Source of the DNA: Eremomyces bilateralis CBS 781.70
Taxonomy: Eukaryota; Ascomycota; Dothideomycetes; Eremomycetales; Eremomycetaceae
Reading direction: 5' to 3'
Length of the DNA stretch: 64,000 nt
Assembly: GCF_010015585.1 (NCBI RefSeq)
Contig: NW_022985073.1
Location: forward strand, 262,929-326,928
Shown piece after piece: positions 11,497 through 20,320 of this stretch. The notes beneath the pieces are model-generated. The model had not been told where the DNA came from. It searched no databases and worked only from the letters and a program-made list of their open reading frames with translations. Numbering within the stretch: position 1 is the first letter of the stretch; each line of letters starts with the position of its first letter. The position numbers and the translations under genes are program-made.

Positions 11497-12843
11497 TCAA
11501 TCAAGCCCGGCTGCCGGCAACGCATTGGAAGCGGATCTGTGGCGTATAGAGCGTGTCGGGCGCGTGATCGGGGTCGGGGTCGAATACTTCGCCGAGGGAG
11601 GTGACCCCTCGAACTCATCATCCTGGGGGGCCTCCGAATGCACATCATCCTCTTCATACGTTCCCGGATCCGTTCGTGGGCGCTTGGGCAAACCTGAGTG
11701 GGCCATGTCTGGGGAATTGTCCCGCTTGCGGGTGGTGGCAGTGGAGGTTTTGGTTTCAGACGTGGGGGATGGGGACGTCCCCATCGGTTCTGTAGCTGGT
11801 AGCAAAGAGTCGACTGCATCTCAATTAGCTTATATGTGTAACAGTGCTTTCAGGAGCTGTATACTGTGTACACACTATTCATAGGGTTCTCGTCAATGCG
11901 AAGACACTCTTCCTCAGTGAGCGTGCGGAACCAAGCCTTATAAGCACACAACATCGCCAGCGGGTCTTTCATATATTGGCTGAACTCGCTAAAGCCATGA
12001 GGAACTCCATGCACACTGCGAATGTGCGTATAAAGACCTTGAACAGTGAAAGGTCGAGTGGTTCCGGTGCTCTGACTTTTGCCACATCTCGGGCAAATTA
12101 GAAGAATCGTTTCTCTCCAGAGCTTGTCGTAATTGCTGCTCCTGGTGTTCATCCAACAGTTGGGTGCAGTGCTCCATCACGCCGCGATAATTTTGTTTCA
12201 GCTTGTCCTTCGGGTGATGGCTCGATTGATGGCTAGCAAGCCCCGGGACGCCTCGGAATGCGTTCACTTCGCCAGTACGTAATTTGTTGGCATTGCATCC
12301 ATGGAAGCAATGCAATTCAAGGTATGTTCCGTCTTCAAGTTGCAGGATGGTCGGCCAAGCCTCGAAGAAAGCCGGGGCATTTCCGCGCTTGGGCGTCATT
12401 TGTATCTTGGGACGTTGGTTTTCGAGGATTTTTTCGGATGTCACTGGAGTTTCAGTTCCCCTGTGGTGGCGGCGGGTGAAGGGCGTTCCTGGTGGCAGAC
12501 TCGAGGTCCCAGATGGAGTCATACCTAGGCCCCTGTTAGACAACACTCAATTGTCATTGGCAGGTGGCGGCAATGACGCTGGGGTATATAACAGACCAGT
12601 GGTGCCTGTCGAAGATTGAGGTTGACTGGGCTAGATTAGCGCAGCATTAGCTTGTATATCCCTAGCTATTAACATGAAGTCACAAACTTCCAGGCGTAGG
12701 ATCACATTGTCTTGGACCCTAAGGCTCGACTCAATCACATCATATCGCCCTTTGGTGACCACAAGCTCCTGCAGGAGTTCATCTCTGCAGGCCTTCTCGC
12801 GAGCAAGCCTTTGTTCTGGGGTGATTCGAGGCGGATCAGTCAT
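11497..12843 (-). pseudogene. Zinc-finger-like fungal protein, frame disrupted
   Basis: Exon 1 starts at ATG 12843 with MTDPPRITPEQRLAREKACR and a charged helix. It ends near 12688-12684, where a donor opens an intron to about 12535. Exon 2 reads FFEAWPTILQLEDGTYLELH, then a Cys/His pair region. Near 12150 the coding signal moves to another frame that reads LICPRCGKSQSTG (a CxxC) and ends at 11876. A clean 62-base intron follows (11875-11814, phase 1), then exon 3 (11813-11497), a Ser/Pro-rich tail with a basic KRPRTD segment. The frame change sits inside continuous coding-like sequence and no good intron bridges it, so a one-base insertion or sequencing error is likely. The CxxC/His pattern suggests a degenerate C2H2-type finger. 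I do not know the protein's role. Confidence 0.5.
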
Positions 12844-13799
12844 GATGCTAGAGCTTGGCGAGATCAATGACTTGGTGCAGATGGAGCTTTTGATTCAGTA
12901 CTGGAGAGTAAGAGAGCAAAATGAGAGAAGTCAGAGCAACTAGCAAGAATTGGGTGAAGCTCGGAATGAAGTAAACTTTTTTAAGTAAGCGTCCACTGCG
13001 GGAGACATCAGTTTCTAGAGGTGTCCGCCGAGAGTACTCTCGGCGTTTATAAAAGTCCTGGATCTTAATGCAAATTCACCGACATATGATCCCACTTCTA
13101 TGAAAAAATTCAAGTGGCCATCAACACGGTACTAGTTGTATAGACAGTGAGAAAAGACATCGCAGATCAAATCCAGGGACTCGAAAGGCGACCAGACATT
13201 TCAAATGAACGGAAAATGGTCGTGGACCTCTGGATGATGCACAGTCAGATATACTTGCTGACCCATGAATTCGGGCGCCATAGTAAGAGATGTGTAAGAT
13301 AGAATCAGGTTGCCGCTTCCTAGTCCTATACGATGCATGGCGATACCATTAGTGATTTATATAGCACAACTACAGAGTGCGGCGGAATGTGTGTTTACTA
13401 AAAAGTTCATCAAAAAAGGAAATGATATTCTACCAATCCAAATGCTGGACCAAAGACATGATGATATGTGATTTACCAAACTATCTGGATGATGTTGGAA
13501 GAAACAAAGATGTGAGGACTCGACAGACGTTGAAGCCTCTTATATCCGAAAGCCTGGGATTTATCTCCGAACTCCTTTATGTCCGAAGTTTAGCCGCAAA
13601 TTAGTCACGTGCGTTCGTGTCGTTCGGCAGATATTCGGTATATCACGCGTTTTGGGGCGAGGGGTGAGGTCGCCAAACTCGTCTTCAGAACATGTCACGG
13701 TGAGTCTCGGTCTCTTGTATTATATCTTCACTTGAAAGACTGGGGTGCTTTGCAACCTGGCATACTATTCACGGCCCGCAAAAGAAGAGATTGTTCAGA
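12844..13799. other. Divergent promoter region before RAD14
   Basis: Upstream DNA shared by the minus-strand gene starting at 12843 and RAD14 starting at 13800. It contains a perfect 20-bp palindrome and an adjacent TATA-like TTTATAAAA (13046-13054). No gene seen. Confidence 0.5.
13026..13045. promoter_or_regulatory. Perfect 20-bp palindrome
   Basis: Each 10-base half is the exact reverse complement of the other (centre AGTACT). It contains CCG-N10-CGG, the everted triplet arrangement that many fungal Zn2Cys6 regulators bind, and abuts a TATA-like sequence, about 180 bases upstream of the minus-strand ATG at 12843. A regulatory role is inferred, not shown. Confidence 0.4.
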
Positions 13800-15014
13800 A
13801 TGAGTTCTAGAAAAACCACGCCACCCCCGCCATCTAGGCCAGGCGTCATGCCCACTGGGCCAGTGACACCGGAGGCGGTACGACGTATGGTGAGTAAGTG
13901 CCGAGCGGGATCGATCATTTTGAACACGATCCTAACGCCGATGATTTAGGAGGAAGCGCGGCTCAAGGCAAAAGCCCGCCGCGTCGAACATGATGCAGCA
14001 ACCGGTCTCTCCGGCCCACCAACCGCCGCCGGCCAGAAGCGGTCCTACGCATCCATGGCCACCAGCTCACGACCATCGGTCCCAGGGAGTGCCCCGACGA
14101 CCGCCCCAGGCGGCATCCGACCTGCCCCCAAGGACCCTCACCTCCATTCGTCCAAGAAATTCCTAGCGCAGAACTACATCGAGTACGACTTCTCGAAGAT
14201 GTCCGACTCGCGCGGCGGGTTCCTGTCTGCACAAGACGACCCGCACAACCGGGCGATGCAGCACCCGACTAACGAACCGGAACGGCCGGCGCACATGACC
14301 GAGGCGGAGTGGGAGCGGCATCGGCTGTTGCAGAGCCTCCGGAAGAACCGGGCGGGCCCGTTCGAGCCGGGGATCAGCGTCCTAGACCGGGGGACGGAGC
14401 ATAAGAAATGTCAGGAGTGTGAGAGTTTGGAACTGGATTGGCAACTGGACGACGTGTTTGGGGTCAAGGTTTGCAAGGCGTGCAAAGAGAAGCTTGGGGA
14501 CAAGTATAGCCTCCTGACGAAGACGGAGTGTAGGGAGGACTATCTGCTTACGGACGAGGAACTCCGCGACGAGAACCTGTTGCCGAGATTGGAACGGCCA
14601 AACCCCCATATGCCACATTGGAAACCCATGATGCTATTTCTGCGGTTACAGGTCGAGGAGTATGCGTTTGGACCGAAGCGATGGGGGAGTCAGGAGGGGC
14701 TGGACCAGGAGTGGGAACGACGAGAGGCGGACAAGAAGGTGCGCAAGGACAAGAAGTTCAGAGAGAAACTCGACGATTTGAAGAAGAAGACGCGAGTCGA
14801 GGCGTATCGACGGGGCAAGGCCGCGGAGATGGCGGCAAGGAAGCGTGGCGACGATGATGTCCAGGTCAGGGCGGGAGAGTTTGGCCAAAGGGTAATCCGG
14901 AGGGGCGAGAAGCACGAGCATGAATGGGGGAGGCCGATAACAGACCCGGGGACGGGGTCGGTGAAGAAACGGTGTGTCGAATGCGGCATGGAGGTTGAGG
15001 AATTGGAGCTATGA
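13800..15014 (+). CDS. RAD14: RAD14/XPA DNA damage-recognition protein
   Basis: Two exons, 13800-13889 and 13950-15014, with a 60-base GT-AG intron in phase 0, give 384 residues. The centre holds the XPA zinc finger: Cys184, Cys187, Cys205 and Cys208 in CQEC...VCKAC. This is followed by the XPA C-terminal DNA-binding region, with KTECREDYLLTDEEL, LPRLERPNPH and MMLFLRLQVEEYAFGPKRWG, all typical of the family. A Lys/Arg-rich coiled segment and a second Cys pair (RCVEC) close the protein. In yeast and humans this protein binds damaged DNA with the TFIIH and RPA machinery in nucleotide excision repair in the nucleus. Length matches fungal orthologues. Confidence 0.96.
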
Positions 15015-15084
15015 TTGTCAATGGTCATCGGACATGAATCGCATTACTGATATGACGGACACGAGGACGAATGAACGAAAACAA

Positions 15085-15486
15085 TTAAATTATGAACCAT
15101 TCTCTATCAAGTACCCTACGCCCTATTGCTAATAGGAAGAGTGTTTGTCCGAACCAGTACAAAACGAAAATGGAGACCTTTCCCACTGCCCCCCAAAAGT
15201 CCAGGTGGAGGAGTGTGTGGACCCATCCGACGACGAGATCGCGAGAAAGCTTCAGGAAGAAGGTAAGCAGAAAAAATAGGCCTCGAAGCAAGAAGCACAA
15301 GAAAAGAAAAGAAAAGACATAGTAGACCCCATCCCAAACCAAGCCCAAAACCGACCAACCTCGTTCTTCAACATGCGCTCGGGGTGCATCGGGACAATTT
15401 GGCGCAGCTGAATCCGGAGGCTCATGCATGTCAGAGTGATAGCCAACATCAAGCATCGCGTCAATCAATCTGAAATGGTCCATCAT
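15085..15486 (-). CDS. Possible small membrane protein (weak)
   Basis: An open frame of 133 residues begins with ATG overlapping the TGA of the secreted Cys/His-rich gene by four bases (ATGA). It has strongly hydrophobic segments in its middle and end (FSFLFLCFLLRGLFFLLTFF; FVLYWFGQTLFLLAIG). Such overlap is unusual for separate fungal genes, and this region should be the 3' UTR of the upstream gene, so it could be chance. No family recognised. Confidence 0.22.
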   Translation of the reverse strand: MMDHFRLIDAMLDVGYHSDMHEPPDSAAPNCPDAPRAHVEERGWSVLGLVWDGVYYVFSFLFLCFLLRGLFFLLTFFLKLSRDLVVGWVHTLLHLDFWGAVGKVSIFVLYWFGQTLFLLAIGRRVLDREWFII

Positions 15487-16828
15487 GCGTATCGGTAAGG
15501 CGTGGCGCCTTTGTAGGGTGTCATCTTGATCTGAATCGGGGTGCAGCGGCCCATCCTCTTCAGGTAGGCCTTCTCGACCTCATCGAGGGGAAGCTTGTAG
15601 TCCGACTCACGCTTGGCCGGCTTATTGAGCTCCTTGACACGATCGGCGCCGCCCATTGAGTCGAAGACGGACCGGCTGTAGATCTGCCATGCACAAGCTT
15701 CATCGCGACCAGGTTGCGCACCCTGACTGCAAGTCGAGCAGGCCAGGAAGTTCACGTTGTCGCCGATGGCCATGTGACTTTCGGGTTGGCGAACTGAGGC
15801 ACCGACGACGGAGCTTCTTCCGATGTCAATGGGCTTCGCTGTGGATGAGAGGTCAACCTTGCCGGAGGGGAGGTTGTACGAGAGGGCGCCGTCCCTGCGC
15901 ATGAAGTAGAGCTGCGGATGGTCGGCATCGGAGTTGGCCTGTAAAAGTCAAGTCAGCGCAAGGAACCGGGTGAAAGCGATGTCAACGTCGACGTACCATC
16001 TCAAATCCAGGGAAAAGCACAGTGTTCAGCTCACGACGACACTTCCCATGCACACGCAGGTTCTTCTGCAGCGCGTTGTAGAACACCTCCTCAGCAGTTC
16101 GGGGGACTGCTTGCTTGCATAAGCACTCAGTCTCGCCACGGGCCTTCTTCTCGGTTCCGAAGAAGATGGGTTCATGCGTCCTTCCAAGGCGAACCATTGC
16201 CGGCTGGGCCAGGTGTGTCTGGTTGGCGAGGTCTCGCTCGATCTCCTCCGCCTCACGCTTGCCATGGTGGTCGCAGTTGCAATCCCCGCCATGGTGGTCA
16301 TCGCCGTGGTCATTGTCGTGGTGGATCTTCTCCCAGAAGACACAATCATCGCCACCGCCGCATGCATCATGTTTGGCTTTCTGGTACGTCTCGCACACCT
16401 TGCCATTGTCCTTATCCGTGTCCTTGCAGCTACCATCGCAACACTTGTCAAGGTGCTTGCTGTGCTCTGGATATGCCTGCAAGCATTCCTTCACCGGACG
16501 ATCGCCGAAGCACTGGTAGAGCTCCTTGTAGATAATGTGGCAGTTTTGGTCCTTGCATTGGAGTTTGAAGGGGTCATCGCTATCTGAGCTGGATGAAGAA
16601 TCGCAGTGATGGCAGTGCTTGCTGCTCTTGCTGCTCTTGCTGCTCTTGCTCTTGCTGTTCTTACTTTTCTTGCCGCTCTTGCCCTTCTTTCCAGGCAGGG
16701 AAAACCCGCGTGTCTCGAGACTTCGATGATGCTGATGCTGATTGCACTCGCATGGCTGGTTCTGTTTGCAGTTCACATTGCAGTTGGCCATATAATTTTT
16801 ATAGTAAGACTCGTCGTCGGAGCTGGAT

Positions 16829-16860
<32 letters not shown>

Positions 16861-17958
16861 GCAGTGTTTACACCCCCGTTCGTCAAGACTTCGCTTGTCA
16901 CCGTGATGGCCGGAGTGGTCGGAGCTGGACGAAGATTGGTGGGAGTGGTGGGCACTGTATTCGCAAGGCTTGCCCTCCTCGCAATGGTAAGGAAGGACAG
17001 GTTCCCAGTAAGAGATAATGCAGTCACACTGCCTACCCTTGTCGCATTCGCAATGAATGGGCTTCTCCTCGCAGTGACATTGCTTGCCCGGGTCGCAGTG
17101 GCAAGGCAGGCCAAAGTCCTTCGGTGGAAGGACTAGGACATTGCAGTTACCTCCATGGCAAGGATCCTGATCCAAGACCGTGACTTTGAAGTCGCAATGG
17201 GTGTCTCCGTTGCACGTGGAATGGAAGTATTTGTCCTCGCAATGGCATGGATGCGTCCCATCGCATTTGCAAGGGACTTCGAATTTGCCGGGGTCTTCGA
17301 TATGGAGATGGTAATGACAGGTCTTACCTTTCTCGCATTTGAACTGGGGGTCGACATTGGAGTACCCGTCCGAGCTGCTGGCGGAGGACCACCACGAATG
17401 CTCGAGTTCGTGGGACCACCACGAATTCTCGTGTTCGCCTCTCTCTTCGCTATCCGCTAGCGTCTCGGCCTCACGCTTCCAGTGTGGAGAGCAGACCTGG
17501 CAAGGCGGGCCGTCACGGACCCAGAAATTGCCATTGCAAGCTTGAATGGCCGTCTTGTCCAAATGAAAGCCGGGGGAGTCAACGGAGAGAGTGAACTTCG
17601 CTTTTGGACGCTTAAGCGGTTCCAGTCCCCCGTGTCCATCACATCTGTTGTTCGAGGTCAGAACTAACGTTGCTTTCGTTTGGGATCGAAGTGCACTCAC
17701 GAGAATCTATCATCATAGTAGCAGGATCTCCCACATACTCTGGTCACCTTGCCATTGATTTTGGGACAGAGAGTCTTATCGTCGAAGCAAGTGTACTGAT
17801 GAAGTGTTAGCTGACGTCGAAAAGGCCATGCACGGCATACTGACCTTATCCTCATTATAGGGTCCGTCACCACAGTACTTCACTACCGAGCCGGACGATG
17901 CAGATATGCTCGACGCCAGACACAGTGCGACAAGTGCCACGCCACCAAGAAGCGGCAT
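15483..17958 (-). CDS. Large secreted Cys/His-rich protein
   Basis: Four exons: 17958-17845, 17795-17701, 17644-15997 and 15938-15483, all GT-AG, 770 residues. The N-terminus is a signal peptide (MPLLGGVALVALCLASSISA). After a Cys-containing segment (YTCFDDK, VCGRSCYYDD) comes a very long region dense in CxC, CHC and HCxC motifs, such as CKCDGTHPCHCED, CHCDPGKQCHCEE and CECDKGRQCDC, interrupted by poly-Ser tracts and a Lys/Ser segment. KR dibasic sites (KREAE, DKRSLDERG, GKREAEE) resemble Kex2 processing sites. The last 250 residues look globular with paired cysteines. I do not recognise the family. The ligand density suggests metal binding or heavy disulphide bonding outside the cell, but that is inference. 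The start is set by the signal peptide. Confidence 0.85.
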
Positions 17959-18855
17959 CCTGACCACCTGAGAACCAGTCCGTAGACCAAAGCGGAGGTG
18001 GCAAGCCAAACAAGGGAGAAATGAGATAGGTGGTTGGGATGGACTAACGAAGTGACAAAAGAGTCAAGACAGCAGCAATTAAAGAAGATCTATATTTGCA
18101 TAGAGTATGTGATGCTGATGGCAATATGGAAAGTGAAGATTCCGAGATGGTAGTTTAGAAAGGATCTTGGAAATGGAGTTTTAAGACCTGGTATATGAAT
18201 AGTAAACATGCTTAAGAGGAAGGGGGTGCCATCTTCAGTATGAAGAGACAATAACGGTAGGAGGAGTTCTCTATCCCCGGCAGCGGCCATGGGAGTCGAA
18301 TGGAAGCTGCAATTGCCGTCGGGTATAATCCTTCTATCGCTGGCTTGGTGCCGATTTTTGTCCGAACATGACTACGTGCAAAGAGAGATTGAGGGATTTA
18401 ACCATAAGAACGTTGACAATTGGGTATCTTGAGAACTAACGTAAAGAAAGGCCATAGATGACTTTAACATTTGCGTCAATGTATGCCATATGACAATGCA
18501 ACATGAAGATGATGCTTTTGTAAAACCTGCGCCTTCTGCACCAGCTTGTGCTAGATGGAAAGCGCAACAATTAAAAGGTGTTCCTGCGGACAACAGACCG
18601 AGAAAATGGGTGGAACAGAAAGTAACTCCGGCTCCGTCCAGCATAACCCAGAAATTGCCACGGAACTGGCTAGACATAATGAGATGGTGCGACCAACTGG
18701 GCAGAAGCTTGAACAGATTTTGGAGGCGCAATACCTTCGATGCTCTATCGAGGTACTATGGTTCGAAGCACGCTTGGAAACACTGGAATGGTCGAAATAA
18801 GACAGCTGCTTGCTTCGCAAACCATATATCGGCCGATCAAACTGCGACTTAGAGT
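17959..18855. other. Intergenic
   Basis: 5' flank of the secreted Cys/His-rich gene and 3' flank of the next. An open stretch at 18490-18852 on the plus strand has no recognisable domain. No RNA gene seen. Confidence 0.45.
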
Positions 18856-19584
18856 TCAAGCACCGTCGGGCACGACATCCAGCCAAGCCCACGTCACCCC
18901 AACTCTTCCGTAGTCCCTTGGAGCTAGCTCATCAAAGATTGCCGGGCTAACATCTATATCCGTCGGCTGGCACCCGGTGCATCTATCCACCACCGTCAGA
19001 TCCACGCTCCGGTCCTCTCCGGTCGCCTCGTTGTGCCGTCTCGCGCGGATCTTCTTCCCACATAGTGGATTCAGGTTCGGGTTCGAACCCGTCGACACAG
19101 CATCGTATAGGAGATGCGACACCGCAACGATGGGGTCGTTGTCAGTCGAGTCGATGCCGCACGAGCCGAGTCCGGGGTTGTAGTATGTGAGGTCGCCGGT
19201 ATGTGCTTCGGCGGAGGTGGGGAGCGGGAGGTTTTGTTTGCTGCCTTTGCCGGAGAGGCCGATTGAGAGGCCTAGGATGAGTGCGAGCAGGCTGAGGAAG
19301 ATGGCGACGAGGATAATGAGGAAAGTTCGGCGGCGCAATCCGAGGTATTGGCGGTTCGGGGGGACGATGCGGTCGAGTCGCGTCCGGAGAGTGGGGAGGA
19401 TGGCAGGAGTTGAGAGTTTCGATATATGAGAAAGCGCCGAACGTCGATGGCTATCCGTAGCGGGAGTTTCCCACTCAATTGCTATTATCGCATGACCTGG
19501 CTTGTCGTCGACGGTGACTGTCGATCCTTCTGTGGTGGAATGCGACAGTTCCGACTTGATCTGGATCTCTTTATCTTTCTCCAT
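18856..19584 (-). CDS. Membrane-anchored double-psi beta-barrel (expansin-like) protein
   Basis: Single exon, 242 residues, starting at ATG 19584. Residues 1-84 are polar and Ser/Thr-rich. One transmembrane helix follows (FLIILVAIFLSLLALILGLS, about residues 87-110). The outer part is a double-psi beta-barrel as in RlpA/expansin-like fungal proteins: GDLTYYNPGLGSCG, then IVAVSHLLYD, NPLCGKKIRA, VDLTVVDRCTGCQPTDIDVS, and a final GVTWAWL. The Asp in VVDRC matches the family's conserved acidic residue. These domains are often linked to cell-wall loosening or to protease inhibition. The type II membrane topology (short cytosolic N-terminus) would place the barrel in the secretory lumen or outside. 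Specific substrate unknown. Confidence 0.9.
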   Translation of the reverse strand: MEKDKEIQIKSELSHSTTEGSTVTVDDKPGHAIIAIEWETPATDSHRRSALSHISKLSTPAILPTLRTRLDRIVPPNRQYLGLRRRTFLIILVAIFLSLLALILGLSIGLSGKGSKQNLPLPTSAEAHTGDLTYYNPGLGSCGIDSTDNDPIVAVSHLLYDAVSTGSNPNLNPLCGKKIRARRHNEATGEDRSVDLTVVDRCTGCQPTDIDVSPAIFDELAPRDYGRVGVTWAWLDVVPDGA

Positions 19585-20320
19585 GACCTCAAATCAGCGC
19601 TCTCGGTTGCTATTGATCCAGTTCAGATCTCGACGTTGCTTTTATCGTGGCACTTGCTGTCCCTTTATGCATGTTTGAGTAGTAGTAACTGGGAGGATCT
19701 GCTCTACATTGTATGCAGCCAAGTCAGGGGCATGCAGGGTCATTGTTGACAGTTGAGTTTAATTGCGGCGGCTAAAGTGACGCGCCCGCCGCTAGAGGCG
19801 CGCCTAAATCCACGTCACATTCTTTTCTCCGGTCAAATTAAATGTTCTGGAGACATTGACGCGGGTTGCTTGCGAATATCTAGTTGATTCTTATGAGTAT
19901 CTCCTCGAAAGAAGAGGTATGGCGGGACAAGGTCCAACTAGCTGAAACCGAACTGCCCCTGTGGCGATATCGCTCAGCCCTACATGACCAGCTGATCGGA
20001 TGAAGGCTATGACCGCCACGTCTTCATACATCGTCAACACCCGACAATATCTACTGGTCATCTATCGCCGCCTGCTATCATTCTTCTCATCATTTTATTG
20101 TACCATCTAAAACCGGATTATGTCTTGTATCAATTATATTTACTGGGCTAAAGGCTGTGGTTCTACTTCTTTAGCTCGAAGCTCAACGATCGCCACCTCT
20201 AGAACGACGAGCCATTGTGATCTGCCGACGTGAAGGGCGGTGCCATAAGGCAGTGCTACCAACCCCCGGAGCCTTGCGATCTCGACAGCATTGCAGCCTG
20301 TGCTGCAGTTAACCGCCGTC
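19585..20320. promoter_or_regulatory. Divergent promoter region
   Basis: Region of 736 bases between two genes transcribed away from each other: the beta-barrel gene (minus) and the RBR ligase (plus). A TATA-like AT-rich block lies at about 20120-20150. No further element recognised. Confidence 0.4.

Noticed and set aside
18490-18852. Plus-strand frame of 120 codons
   Set aside because: No recognisable content and it abuts the 3' end of the beta-barrel gene.
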